Source of the DNA: Pseudonocardia broussonetiae
GTDB taxonomy: Bacteria; Actinomycetota; Actinomycetes; Mycobacteriales; Pseudonocardiaceae
Assembly (NCBI RefSeq): GCF_013155125.1
Contig: NZ_CP053564.1
Location: 4,719,501-4,783,500 of the forward strand
Reading direction: 5' to 3'
DNA: 64,000 nt
Positions 17,161 to 25,844 of this stretch are shown here, one piece after another. The translations under genes and the position numbers were made by a program. Every line of letters begins with the position of its first letter. Within the stretch, counting starts at the first letter, position 1. The notes below the pieces were generated by a model. That model made no database searches and was not told the DNA's origin. It saw nothing but the letters and a program-made list of their open reading frames with translations.

Positions 17161-17958
17161 TCAGACGTCGGCCTCCACCTCGCGGTTCCAGTCGGCCTTG
17201 CTCGACTGCCAGCCGTCCTCGGTGAACGTGCGGCGCCAGTAGCCCGACACCGACAGGTCGGCCCGCGGCACGGCCCGCTCGCCCAGCAGGTGCTTGCGCA
17301 GCGCGCGCGTGGCGACCGCCTCGCCGTGCACGAACGCGCACACCCGCCCGGCCGGGAACTCGAGCTTCTCGACGGCGCGCAGCAGGAGGTCGGGCGCGCC
17401 GGGGTCGGCGTCGCGGTGCAGCCAGCTGATCGACAGCGCGCCGGGGGAGGTGAGCTCCATCTCGTCGGCCGGCCCGTCGACCTCCAGGAACACGTGCACC
17501 GGCACCCCCTCGGGGACGCGCGCGAGCGACACCGCGATCGCGGGCACGGCGCTCTCGTCGCCGGCCATCAGGTGCCAGTCGGCCTCGGGATCGGGCCGGA
17601 AGGCGCCGCCCGGGCCGCGCAGGACGAGCAGGTCGCCGGGCTTCGCGGCCTGCGCCCACGGCCCCGCGACGCCGGTGTCGCCGTGCACCACGAAGTCGAT
17701 CGCCAGCTTCCCGTCCTCCCAGGACCGGACGGTGTAGGTGCGCAGGACCGGCCACTGCTCGCGCGGCAGCGTCGCCCGGACCTCGGCGGGGTCGAACGGC
17801 ACCTCGTACGGCGCGCCGGGCGGGGGGAAGGCGAGCTTGACGTAGTGGTCGGTGAAGTCGCCCGCGGCGAACCCGTCGAGCCCCTCACCGCCGAGGACCA
17901 CGCGCACCAGGTGCGGGGTCAGCTGCTGGACGTGCTCGACACGGCCGTACACGGGCAT
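17161..17958 (-). CDS. Siderophore-interacting protein (SIP, FAD-dependent ferric-siderophore reductase)
   Basis: A 265-residue flavoprotein with an N-terminal FAD-binding barrel, including the RTYTVR segment that binds flavin (about 111-116), and a C-terminal SIP domain ending GYWRRTFTEDGWQSSKADWN. It reduces Fe(III) in imported ferric siderophores in the cytosol. The ATG at 17958 lies 18 nt downstream of an iron box, consistent with repression under iron sufficiency. It converges on the acyltransferase fusion with only 3 nt between stops. It is probably functionally linked to the FhuF-like gene upstream, but a palindrome array separates them. Confidence 0.92.
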   Translation of the reverse strand: MPVYGRVEHVQQLTPHLVRVVLGGEGLDGFAAGDFTDHYVKLAFPPPGAPYEVPFDPAEVRATLPREQWPVLRTYTVRSWEDGKLAIDFVVHGDTGVAGPWAQAAKPGDLLVLRGPGGAFRPDPEADWHLMAGDESAVPAIAVSLARVPEGVPVHVFLEVDGPADEMELTSPGALSISWLHRDADPGAPDLLLRAVEKLEFPAGRVCAFVHGEAVATRALRKHLLGERAVPRADLSVSGYWRRTFTEDGWQSSKADWNREVEADV

Positions 17959-17976
17959 CTCCTCGTCGCCGGAAGG

Positions 17977-17997
17977 AAGTAAGGCCGACCTTACTCC
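17977..17997. promoter_or_regulatory. IdeR/DmdR-like iron box upstream of the SIP gene
   Basis: The core GTAAGGTCGGCCTTAC (read on the minus strand) agrees with the consensus TWAGGTWAGSCTWACCTWA at about 14 of 19 positions and is a near-perfect dyad. Confidence 0.72.
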
Positions 17998-18020
17998 TGA
18001 GCGGCGCGACGGCGCGGCGA

Positions 18021-18135
18021 GCGTTCCGCGGAACACTCTGGGGGAGGCGGCGAGCGTTCCGCGGAACACTCGGTGGCAGGCGGAGCGCGTTCCGCGGAAC
18101 ACCCGGTGGCAGGCGGAGCGCGTTCCGCGGAACGC
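18021..18135. repeat. 33-bp tandem array of the 16-bp palindrome, four units
   Basis: Palindromes start at 18021, 18054, 18087 and 18120, an exact 33-nt period. Three read GCGTTCCGCGGAACAC and the last is the canonical form. The second and third 17-nt spacers differ by one base, which points to duplication of the whole unit. The array fills the gap between the SIP promoter and the end of the fhuF-like gene. Confidence 0.95.
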
Positions 18136-18148
18136 GATCGGGACGCTC

Positions 18149-18997
18149 CTACGGCAGCTGCGAGTAGCGCTGCACCCGCTCCGCGTCGTCGACGCGCGGG
18201 CACGTGGAGCAGGCCAGGCCGTCGTCGGCGACCTTGAAGTAGTAGCAGCACCCGACCCGGCGCCTGCTGATGTGCTCGCGGTCCTGCACGTCGACGAAGC
18301 GGTAGAGCGACGACGGGGCCGCGAACTCGACCGTGCCGCCGGGCAGCACGGCGGCCGCCTCCGCGACGGACGCGACGTCCTCGGGGTCGCCGCCGAACCA
18401 GACACCGGTGTCGAGCCCGTCGTAGAACGCGCCGAGCAGCCCGCGGCGGGGGAGCCGGGCGCCGCCGCGGTAGCCCGCGAGGAACTCGTCGGCGTGCGCC
18501 CGCACCTGCGTGCGCAGGACCGCGGCGAGCTCCGCCTCGTCGGCGACGACGGTGGCCGCCGGGTGGTCGGCGTCGGGGTCGCCGGGCAGGCACCAGAAGC
18601 GCGGGTCGAGCAGCGCGATGCCGTCGGGGTGGTGCTCCTCGGGGTCGCAGCGGAACGCCAGCGACGCGCGGTCGACGCGCGGCACCCGCCGGGCCAGCCG
18701 GAACAGCGCGCCCCCGACCTGCCCGGGCAGTCCGGCGTAGCCGTCGAGGCAGAACCCGCTGACGGTCATGGGGTGGGTCCGGCCGCAGGTGCGGGTGACC
18801 GTGCCGGCCATCCGCTCCTCCCACCCGGCGAGGAAGGCGGCGTCGACGTCGGTGCAGCGGACCCAGGCCGGCCCGTCGGCCGCCTCCTCGGGCAGCCCCA
18901 CCCGGACCGCGAGCCACCCGATCGCCGCGTCGAGGCGCTCGACGGAGGAGTGCAGGGGTCCCGCCACCAGTGCCCGAGTCGCCAGTGCCCGCGTCAT
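18149..18997 (-). CDS. FhuF-like (2Fe-2S) ferric-siderophore reductase
   Basis: A 282-residue protein with the FhuF C-terminal cluster motif C-C-x11-C-x2-C (Cys250, Cys251, Cys263, Cys266, in CCYYFKV...CSTCP), which binds an unusual 2Fe-2S centre. FhuF-type proteins release iron from ferric siderophores in the cytosol. The N-terminal two thirds are the usual helical FhuF region. The ATG at 18997 abuts an iron box, so expression is probably iron repressed and the transcript nearly leaderless. The partner SIP gene is downstream in the same direction. Confidence 0.88.
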   Translation of the reverse strand: MTRALATRALVAGPLHSSVERLDAAIGWLAVRVGLPEEAADGPAWVRCTDVDAAFLAGWEERMAGTVTRTCGRTHPMTVSGFCLDGYAGLPGQVGGALFRLARRVPRVDRASLAFRCDPEEHHPDGIALLDPRFWCLPGDPDADHPAATVVADEAELAAVLRTQVRAHADEFLAGYRGGARLPRRGLLGAFYDGLDTGVWFGGDPEDVASVAEAAAVLPGGTVEFAAPSSLYRFVDVQDREHISRRRVGCCYYFKVADDGLACSTCPRVDDAERVQRYSQLP

Positions 18998-19016
18998 GTT
19001 GGTGAGGCTAGCCTCC
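18998..19016. promoter_or_regulatory. Iron box upstream of the FhuF-like gene
   Basis: The core GGTGAGGCTAGCCT agrees with the IdeR/DmdR consensus at about 13 of 19 positions. It ends directly at the start codon, so it must overlap the promoter or transcription start. Confidence 0.65.
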
Positions 19017-19069
19017 GCTGTCCCGGGGTGTCGACGACGGAGCCGGGGACGCCGGGGGAGACTGGCCCC

Positions 19070-20203
19070 GTGCTCCCCCTCGACGGAATCGTGGTCGTCT
19101 CCTGCGAGCAGGCCGTGGCCGCCCCGTTCGCCACCCGCCAGCTCGCCGAGCTCGGCGCCCGCGTCATCAAGATCGAGCGGCCGGGCGAGGGCGACTTCGC
19201 GCGCGCCTACGACACCACCGTCCACGGCCAGTCCAGCCACTTCGTGTGGCTCAACCGGTCGAAGGAGTCGATGGCCGTCGACCTCAAGTCCGACGCCGCC
19301 ACCGTGCACCGCCTGCTCGAGCGCGCCGACGTGTTCGTCCAGAACTTCGCCCCCGGCGCGGCGGAGCGGCTCGGCCTCGGCGCCGACGACCTGCGCGCCC
19401 GCCACCCGCGGCTGATCACCTGCTCCATCTCCGGCTACGGCCCGAGCGGGCCCTACCGCGACGCGAAGGCCTACGACCTGCTCATCCAGTCCGAGGCCGG
19501 GCTCGTGTCGGTTACCGGCAGTCCGGAGGAGCCCGCGAAGGCCGGGATCCCCGCGGCCGACATCGGCGCCGGCATGTACGCCTTCTCCGGCATCCTCGCC
19601 GCGCTCTACGACCGCGAGCGCACCGGCGCGGGCACGCACGTCGAGATCAGCCTGTTCGACGCACTGGTCGAGTGGATGGGCTTCCCGCTGCAGTACACCG
19701 CGGGCAGCGGGGCGCCGCCGCCGCGCACCGGCACCAGCCACGCCGCCATCGCCCCCTACGGCACGTTCCGCGCGGGCGACGGCGTCGAGGTCGTCCTGGG
19801 CATCCAGAACGAGCGCGAGTGGGTCGCGTTCTGCGCGGGCGTGCTGGAGCGTCCGGAGCTCGCGACCGACCCCCGCTTCGACACCGGCGCCCGCCGCGTC
19901 GCGCACCGGCCCGCGCTGCACACCGAGATCGACTCCGTGCTCGGCGCGCTCACCGGCGCGGAGCTCGTCGAGCGGCTCGGGCGCGCCCGGATCGCGTACG
20001 GCCGCCGCCGCGAGGTTGCCGAGGTCCTGGAGCACCCGCAGCTCGCCGCGCGCGACCGCTGGGCTGTCGTCGACACCCCCGGCGGGCCGGTCCGCACCCT
20101 GCTCCCGCCGATCTCGCTGCCCGGGCGCCCGCCGCGGCTCGGGCCCGTGCCCGCGGTCGGCGAGCACACCGACGCGATCCGGGCCTGGCTCGACGCCGAC
20201 TAG
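19070..20203 (+). CDS. CaiB/BaiF family III CoA transferase
   Basis: A 377-residue formyl-CoA-transferase-type enzyme that moves CoA between carboxylic acids. Family features include KIERPGEGDFAR (near 34), the NRSKESMAVDLKS segment, and AYDLLIQSEAGL with the catalytic Asp near residue 135 that forms the acyl anhydride. The GTG at 19070, with a purine-rich GGGGGAG upstream, puts the first strand LDGIVVVS at the N-terminus; an in-frame GTG at 19028 would add 14 poorly conserved residues. Its stop touches the stop of the convergent phosphodiesterase. Substrate unknown; succinate, mesaconate or acyl-carnitine types are possible. Confidence 0.88.
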   Translation: MLPLDGIVVVSCEQAVAAPFATRQLAELGARVIKIERPGEGDFARAYDTTVHGQSSHFVWLNRSKESMAVDLKSDAATVHRLLERADVFVQNFAPGAAERLGLGADDLRARHPRLITCSISGYGPSGPYRDAKAYDLLIQSEAGLVSVTGSPEEPAKAGIPAADIGAGMYAFSGILAALYDRERTGAGTHVEISLFDALVEWMGFPLQYTAGSGAPPPRTGTSHAAIAPYGTFRAGDGVEVVLGIQNEREWVAFCAGVLERPELATDPRFDTGARRVAHRPALHTEIDSVLGALTGAELVERLGRARIAYGRRREVAEVLEHPQLAARDRWAVVDTPGGPVRTLLPPISLPGRPPRLGPVPAVGEHTDAIRAWLDAD

Positions 20204-21010
20204 CTACCGCGCCTCCAGCGCGTCGACCTGCGCCCCCGACAGCGCCAGCGCCACCTCCGGGTCCACCGGCACCGCCGTGACGACCACCCCGTCGTCGAAC
20301 AGGTCGATCCGGCTCACCGTCGGCGCGATCAGCACGCGCTCGCCGCGGTCGGGGGCGAGGCCGTCCGAGCCGTAGGAGGTCGCCCCGCCGGTCCACACCG
20401 GTACGCCGCCGATCGCGCCCGCGCTGACGACGTGGGTGTGTCCGGCCAGCACGATCCGCACGTCCGACCCGGCGAGGACGGGCGCCAATGCATTCCGCCC
20501 GCGCAGCTCGATGCGTCGCGACAGCCGGTTCGCCGTCGGCAGCGGCGGGTGGTGCAGGGCCAGCACCGTGCCGTCGGGGACGGGCTCGGCCAGCTCGGCG
20601 GCCAGCCACTCGAGCTGGGCCGGGCGCAGCTCGCCGTGCCCGTGGCCGGGCACCGACGTGTCCAGCACGACGACCCGCAGCCCGCCCAGGCGCACCACGT
20701 GGTCGAGCGGGGCGTCGTCGGCGGGCTCGCCCAGCAGGTGCTCGCGCAGGGCCGCGCGGTCGTCGTGGTTGCCCGCGACGGCGACCACCGGCACCCCGAG
20801 CGGCGCGACGAGCTCCCGCAGGCGGGCGTAGGTCGGGCCGTCGCCCGCGTCGGCGAGGTCGCCGGTGAGCAGCAGCGCCGCCGGGCGCACCCCCGAGGCC
20901 GTGACGGCGGCCAGCGCCCGCGCGAACGGCGCCGCCGTGTCGACCCGCCCCTGGAGCAGCGATCCCTCGGGCACCAGGTGCAGGTCGGTGATCTGTATCA
21001 GCGTGTGCAC
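20204..21010 (-). CDS. Calcineurin-like metallophosphoesterase (CpdA-like phosphodiesterase)
   Basis: A 268-residue class III cyclic-nucleotide phosphodiesterase-type protein with the complete di-metal motif set: DLH (near 11), GDLAD (near 48), GNHDD (near 78), H in ALHHPP and the C-terminal GHTH. Start GTG at 21010 is chosen because a GGAGGA ribosome site lies just upstream and because the earlier in-frame ATG at 21118 would add about 36 Arg/Ala-rich residues without family resemblance. Likely hydrolyses cAMP or another phosphodiester in the cytosol. It is divergent from the DUF4333 gene. Confidence 0.85.
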   Translation of the reverse strand: MHTLIQITDLHLVPEGSLLQGRVDTAAPFARALAAVTASGVRPAALLLTGDLADAGDGPTYARLRELVAPLGVPVVAVAGNHDDRAALREHLLGEPADDAPLDHVVRLGGLRVVVLDTSVPGHGHGELRPAQLEWLAAELAEPVPDGTVLALHHPPLPTANRLSRRIELRGRNALAPVLAGSDVRIVLAGHTHVVSAGAIGGVPVWTGGATSYGSDGLAPDRGERVLIAPTVSRIDLFDDGVVVTAVPVDPEVALALSGAQVDALEAR

Positions 21011-21135
21011 CCGCCCATCCTCCCCGCGGAGGGTGGTGCTGGCACGAGCCCGGGCGGCCTGCAGACACCGTCGTCGGGAGCCCTCCCGGCGACAAGGGTT
21101 GTGATGAGCGCAGAACACCCCACGAGGAGAGCGTC

Positions 21136-21864
21136 ATGATCGAGCCCACCGCCGTCGTCCCGACCTACCGGGGCCCGCAGGTCCCCCAGCAGCAGGCGTG
21201 GGGGCAGTACGACCCGTACGCCGCGACCCGGCTCGGCCCGGCCCCGGCCGCGCCCGGGTTCCGCGACCCGCTGTTCGCCGACGGCCGCTACGACCAGCAG
21301 GCGCGTGGTTGGGAACAGCCGGCACCGCCGCCCCGCCGGCGCACCGGCCTGATCGTCGGCGTCGTGGTCGGCGTCCTCGCGCTGCTCGGCGCGCTCGCCG
21401 CCGCCGCGGTGCTGTTGCTCGCGCCCCGCCAGCTCAGCACCGCCGACGTGCAGAGCGAGATCGTCCGCGTCACCCAGGAGGAGGTGGGCGTCGCCCCGGT
21501 CGACGTCCGCTGCCCCGGGTCGATCGAGGTTGCCGCCGGCTCCACGACGACCTGCACCGCGACCCTCGACGGCCAGGCGCTCACCTACGGCGTCCGCCAG
21601 GACGACGACCAGGGCAACCTGACGATCACCCACGACCGCACCCTGCTCGTCGCCGAGGTCGACGCCACCACCTCCGCGCTGCTCAGCGCCGAGGTCGGCG
21701 AGGAGGTCGTCGTCGCCTGCGGCGCCGAGGGGCAGACGGTGCTGGTCAACGCGCCCGGTGCGCCGATGTCCTGCGGCGCGGCCAACGTCGCCGACCCCAC
21801 CCTGACCGCCGCCCTGACCGTCACCGTCGACGAGGCCGGCACCGTCGCCTACGAGGTCCTCTGA
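21136..21864 (+). CDS. DUF4333 single-pass membrane protein
   Basis: A 242-residue protein with a Pro/Gln/Tyr-rich cytosolic N-terminus (about 1-70), one transmembrane helix (about 71-96, [16 protein letters not shown]) and an extracellular part carrying two DUF4333-like modules. Each module has a Cys pair: VRCPGS...TTTC and VACGAE...MSCG. The family is common in actinobacteria as lipoproteins or anchored proteins with no known function. GAGGAGAG before the ATG supports the start. It is divergent from the phosphodiesterase gene. Confidence 0.82.
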   Translation: MIEPTAVVPTYRGPQVPQQQAWGQYDPYAATRLGPAPAAPGFRDPLFADGRYDQQARGWEQPAPPPRRRTGLIVGVVVGVLALLGALAAAAVLLLAPRQLSTADVQSEIVRVTQEEVGVAPVDVRCPGSIEVAAGSTTTCTATLDGQALTYGVRQDDDQGNLTITHDRTLLVAEVDATTSALLSAEVGEEVVVACGAEGQTVLVNAPGAPMSCGAANVADPTLTAALTVTVDEAGTVAYEVL

Positions 21865-21929
21865 CCACCGCCGCCACACCGCACGCCCGGTCGCTCCCGC
21901 GAAGCGGCCGGGCGTGCGACGCTGCGGGG

Positions 21930-22241
21930 ATGACCGGGCCACCCGCCGTCGCCGCCGTCGAGACCGCCGCCGTGCCCGTCGGCGGGGGAGTGGTCGTGGC
22001 GGCCCTGAACGTCGTCGTCACCCAGCCCGTCGAGGGCGAGTTCGCCGCGTTCGAGGCCACCTGCACCCACCTCGGCTGCACGGTCCGCTCCGTCGCCGCG
22101 GGGACGATCAGCTGCTTCTGCCACGGCAGCCGGTTCCGGGTCGCCGACGGGTCGGTGGCGGGCGGCCCGGCCCCGTCGCCACTGCCCCGGCGGGAGATCG
22201 TCGTGACCAGCGGCACGGTTTACCTGGTCGGCGGTCCGTGA
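21930..22241 (+). CDS. Small stand-alone Rieske (2Fe-2S) protein
   Basis: A 103-residue soluble Rieske domain. The cluster ligands are Cys45/His47 in CTHLGC and Cys62/His65 in CFCHGS. The extra cysteines Cys50 and Cys64 form the disulfide pair of high-potential bc1-type Rieske proteins. Unlike typical bacterial relatives there is no Tat signal or transmembrane helix from the ATG at 21930, and the upstream DNA offers none in frame. It may be an electron carrier for an oxygenase or a cofactor-binding remnant. It follows the DUF4333 gene by 65 nt. Confidence 0.85.
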   Translation: MTGPPAVAAVETAAVPVGGGVVVAALNVVVTQPVEGEFAAFEATCTHLGCTVRSVAAGTISCFCHGSRFRVADGSVAGGPAPSPLPRREIVVTSGTVYLVGGP

Positions 22242-22278
22242 CCCCTGCGGGCCGCCCGCCGCGGTGGTAGGACGACCT

Positions 22279-24387
22279 GTGCACATCTGGCCCGGTCGCC
22301 CCTATCCCCTCGGCGCCACCTACGACGGTGGCGGTACCAACTTCGCCATCTTCTCCGAGGTGGCCCACCACATCGAGCTGTGCCTGATCGACGACGACGG
22401 CTCCGAGACCCGGCTGTCCCTCCCCGAGCGCGACGGCCTCGTCTGGCACGGCTACCTCCCGCGCTGCGGCCCCGGCCAGCGCTACGGCTACCGGGTGCAC
22501 GGCCCGCACGAGCCGTCGGCGGGGCTGCGCTGCAACCCGGCGAAGCTGCTGCTCGACCCGTACGCCAAGGCCGTCGACGGGGAGAACCGCTGGGACGAGG
22601 CGCTGTTCGGCTACCGCTTCGGCGAGCCCGACTCCTACAACGACACCGACTCCGCGCCCTACGCCGCCACCTCGGTCGTCGTGAACCCCTACTTCGACTG
22701 GGCCGACGACCGCCCGCTGCGCATCCCGTACCACGAGACCGTGATCTACGAGGCCCACGTCAAGGGCATGACGATGCGCCACCCGGACGTCCCCGACGAC
22801 GTCCGCGGCACCTACGCGGGCCTCGCGCACCCGGCGATGATCAAGCACCTGCGGTCGCTGGGCGTGACCGCGCTGGAGCTCATGCCGGTGCACCAGTTCG
22901 TCCACGACTCCACGCTCGCGGACAAGGGCCTGCGCAACTACTGGGGCTACAACACGATCGGCTTCTTCGCCCCGCACAACGACTACGCCTGCTTCGGCAC
23001 CCGCGGCGAGCAGGTGCAGGAGTTCAAGACGATGGTGCGCGCGCTGCACCGCGCGGGCATCGAGGTCATCCTCGACGTCGTCTACAACCACACCGCCGAG
23101 GGCAACCACCTGGGCCCGACGCTGTCGTTCCGCGGCGTCGACAACCGGGCCTACTACCGGCTCGTCGACGGCGACGAGAAGTACTACTACGACACCACCG
23201 GCACCGGGAACAGCCTCAACGTCCGCCACCACGAGTCGCTGCGGCTGATCATGGACTCGCTGCGGTACTGGGTCACCGAGATGCACGTCGACGGCTTCCG
23301 GTTCGACCTCGCCTCGTCGCTGGCGCGGGAGTTCCACTCCGTCGACCGCCTCTCGGCGTTCTTCGACCTCGTCAACCAGGACCCGGTGGTCAGCCAGGTC
23401 AAGCTGATCGCCGAGCCGTGGGACGTCGGCGACGGCGGGTACCAGGTCGGCGGGTTCCCGCCGCTGTGGACGGAGTGGAACGGCAAGTACCGCGACACCG
23501 TCCGCGACTTCTGGCGCGGCGAGCCCGCGAGCCTCGGCGAGTTCGCCGCGCGCTTCACCGGCAGCAGCGACCTCTACGAGGCCGACAACCGCCGGCCCAT
23601 CGCCTCGATCAACTTCGTCACCGCGCACGACGGCTTCACGCTCAACGACCTCGTCTCCTACAACGAGAAGCACAACGAGGCCAACGGCGAAGACAACAAC
23701 GACGGCGAGAGCCACAACCGCTCCTGGAACTGCGGTGTGGAGGGCCCGACCGAGCAGGCCGAGGTCAACGTCCTGCGCGAGCGGCAGAAGCGCAACTTCC
23801 TCGCGACCCTGCTGCTCAGCCAGGGCGTCCCGATGATCTCCCACGGCGACGAGCTCTCCCGCACGCAGGACGGCAACAACAACGTCTACTGCCAGGACGG
23901 GGAGATCAGCTGGATCGACTGGGAGAACGCCCGCGAGCACGAGGTGCTCACCGAGTTCACGGGCGCGCTGGCGCGCCTGCGGGCCGAGCACCCGGTGTTC
24001 CGGCGCCGGCGGTTCTTCCAGGGCCGCGCGATCACCGGCTCCAACATCGAGGACATCGCGTGGCTGCGCCCCGACGGGCAGCAGATGTCGGACGGCGACT
24101 GGAGCTCGGGCATCCGCAGCATCGGGGTCTACCTCAACGGCAAGGGCATCCCCGAGCGCGACGACCTCGGCGAGCAGATCGTCGACGACTCGTTCCTGCT
24201 GCTCGTCAACGCCCACCACCAGCAGGTGTCGTTCACGCTGCCCGACGAGTCCTACGGACGGGCGTGGCAGGTCGTGATCGACACGGCCGACCCGCTGCTG
24301 GCCAACGCCCGCCGCCGCAACCCGGCCCCGGGCGCGCGCGTCCGGATCCCGGCGCGGGCGATGCAGGTGCTCCAGTGCCGTTACTAG
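22279..24387 (+). CDS. glgX: Glycogen debranching enzyme
   Basis: A 702-residue GH13 debranching enzyme hydrolysing alpha-1,6 branches of glycogen, cytosolic. A CBM48-like N-terminal domain precedes the barrel. Catalytic residues are Asp near 342 (DGFRFDLAS), Glu near 379 (IAEPWDVG) and Asp near 451 (TAHDGFTL), followed by the GlgX signature NEKHNEANGEDNNDG. The GTG at 22279 gives the typical N-terminus HIWPGRPYPLGATYDGGG; a GTG five codons upstream is the alternative. It is one of three GH13 genes in the window, the others being TreS-like and amylosucrase-like. Confidence 0.95.
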   Translation: MHIWPGRPYPLGATYDGGGTNFAIFSEVAHHIELCLIDDDGSETRLSLPERDGLVWHGYLPRCGPGQRYGYRVHGPHEPSAGLRCNPAKLLLDPYAKAVDGENRWDEALFGYRFGEPDSYNDTDSAPYAATSVVVNPYFDWADDRPLRIPYHETVIYEAHVKGMTMRHPDVPDDVRGTYAGLAHPAMIKHLRSLGVTALELMPVHQFVHDSTLADKGLRNYWGYNTIGFFAPHNDYACFGTRGEQVQEFKTMVRALHRAGIEVILDVVYNHTAEGNHLGPTLSFRGVDNRAYYRLVDGDEKYYYDTTGTGNSLNVRHHESLRLIMDSLRYWVTEMHVDGFRFDLASSLAREFHSVDRLSAFFDLVNQDPVVSQVKLIAEPWDVGDGGYQVGGFPPLWTEWNGKYRDTVRDFWRGEPASLGEFAARFTGSSDLYEADNRRPIASINFVTAHDGFTLNDLVSYNEKHNEANGEDNNDGESHNRSWNCGVEGPTEQAEVNVLRERQKRNFLATLLLSQGVPMISHGDELSRTQDGNNNVYCQDGEISWIDWENAREHEVLTEFTGALARLRAEHPVFRRRRFFQGRAITGSNIEDIAWLRPDGQQMSDGDWSSGIRSIGVYLNGKGIPERDDLGEQIVDDSFLLLVNAHHQQVSFTLPDESYGRAWQVVIDTADPLLANARRRNPAPGARVRIPARAMQVLQCRY

Positions 24388-24405
24388 CGCGGTGCAGGTA
24401 CCAGC

Positions 24406-25833
24406 TCACCAGGCGGTCGGTTCGTAGTCCTTGAGGAAGCAGCCGTGCAGGTCCTCGCCCGCCTCGCCCCGGACGATCGGGTCGTAGACGCGGGCGGCGC
24501 CGTCGACCAGGTCGAGGGGGGCGTGGAAGCCCTCCTCGGCCAGGCGCAGCTTCGTGGGGTGCGGGCGCTCGTCGGTGATCCAGCCGGTGTCGACGGCGGT
24601 CATCAGGATGCCGTCGGTGGCCAGCATCTCCGCGGCGCTGGTGCGCGTCAGCATGTTCAGCGCGGCCTTCGCCATGTTCGTGTGCGGGTGGCCCGGCCCC
24701 TTGTACGCGCGGCTGAACTGGCCCTCCATCGCGCTCACGTTGACGACGTACGTGCGCCGCGCGGGCGAGGCCGCCAGGGCCGGGCGCAGGCGGCTGATGA
24801 GGATGAACGGCGCCGTCTGGTTGCACAGCTGGACCTCGAGCAGCTCCAGCGGGTCGATCTCGTCGACGTGCTGGGTCCAGCTGTTCACCGGCGCCGTGTC
24901 GGGCAGCAGCCCGCCCGCGTCGATGGCCGTGCCGGCGGCGATCCGCTCCGGTGACGCCGAGCGGGCGGCCAGGGCGAGCCCGGTGACGGCGCCGGCGGCG
25001 TGCGGGCTCTGCTCCTGCAGGCTCCCGGCCAGCGCCGCGGGGTGGGCGTCGCTGACGTGGTCGAACGTGACCACCTCCACCGGCGTCGGCGGCAGCGGGG
25101 TGCGCTCGGCCTCGACCAGCGCGGAGTAGGAGCCGGGGGAGCGGCGCACGGTCTGGGCCGCGTTGTTGACCAGGACGTCCAGCGGGCCCTGGGCGGCGAC
25201 CGAGTCGGCGAGCGCGACGACCTGGGCCGGGTCGCGCAGGTCGATCCCGACGACGCGCAGGCGGTGCAGCCAGTCGGCGCTGTCCTCCATCGCGGAGAAC
25301 CGGCGCACGGCGTCGTGCGGGAACCGCGTGGTGATCGTGGTGTGGGCGCCGTCGCGCAGCAGCCGCAGCGCGATGTACATGCCGATCTTGGCCCGGCCGC
25401 CGGTGAGCAGGGCGCGGCGGCCGGTGAGGTCGGTGCGGGCGTCGCGGCGGCTGCGGTTCTGCGCGGCGCACGGCGGGCAGAGCTGGTGGTAGAAGGCGTC
25501 GACGACGTGGAAGCGGCGCTTGCAGGTGTAGCAGGCGCGCGAGCGCAGCAGCGTGCCCGCGGACGCCCCGGCCGTGGTCGAGACCAGCGGCAGCCCGGCC
25601 GTCTCGTCGTCGATCCGGCCCGGGGCGCCGGTGGCCGTGGCCGCGGTCACGGCCCCGTCGGCCGCGGCGACCGCGTCGCGCTTGGCGTGGCGCCGGGCGA
25701 CCTTCACCGACTTCCAGATCCCCGCGGTGGCCCGTCTGACCCGCACGGCGTCGGGGTGCTCGGGCGGCAGGTCGGTGACGACGTCGAGCACGCGCAGGAA
25801 CGCCGCGAGGTCGTCGGGCGGGATCGTGGACAC
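24406..25833 (-). CDS. SDR oxidoreductase with N-terminal zinc-ribbon-like extension
   Basis: A 475-residue protein. Residues 1-98 are helical and Ala-rich. Residues 101-122 contain CxxC-x14-CxxC (CYTCKRRF and CPPC), a probable zinc ribbon or knuckle. From residue 135 there is a Rossmann SDR with TGGRAKIG (144-151), LVNNAAQT and an active-site region VVNVSAMEG. The canonical YxxxK is loosely kept as HPHTNMAKAALNM, with no Tyr at the usual place, so catalytic activity is uncertain. The GTG at 25833 lies 11 nt after the AT-hook gene, so the two probably form an operon under the LexA-like box. Confidence 0.8.
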   Translation of the reverse strand: MSTIPPDDLAAFLRVLDVVTDLPPEHPDAVRVRRATAGIWKSVKVARRHAKRDAVAAADGAVTAATATGAPGRIDDETAGLPLVSTTAGASAGTLLRSRACYTCKRRFHVVDAFYHQLCPPCAAQNRSRRDARTDLTGRRALLTGGRAKIGMYIALRLLRDGAHTTITTRFPHDAVRRFSAMEDSADWLHRLRVVGIDLRDPAQVVALADSVAAQGPLDVLVNNAAQTVRRSPGSYSALVEAERTPLPPTPVEVVTFDHVSDAHPAALAGSLQEQSPHAAGAVTGLALAARSASPERIAAGTAIDAGGLLPDTAPVNSWTQHVDEIDPLELLEVQLCNQTAPFILISRLRPALAASPARRTYVVNVSAMEGQFSRAYKGPGHPHTNMAKAALNMLTRTSAAEMLATDGILMTAVDTGWITDERPHPTKLRLAEEGFHAPLDLVDGAARVYDPIVRGEAGEDLHGCFLKDYEPTAW

Positions 25834-25844
25834 GGACCAGGAGC

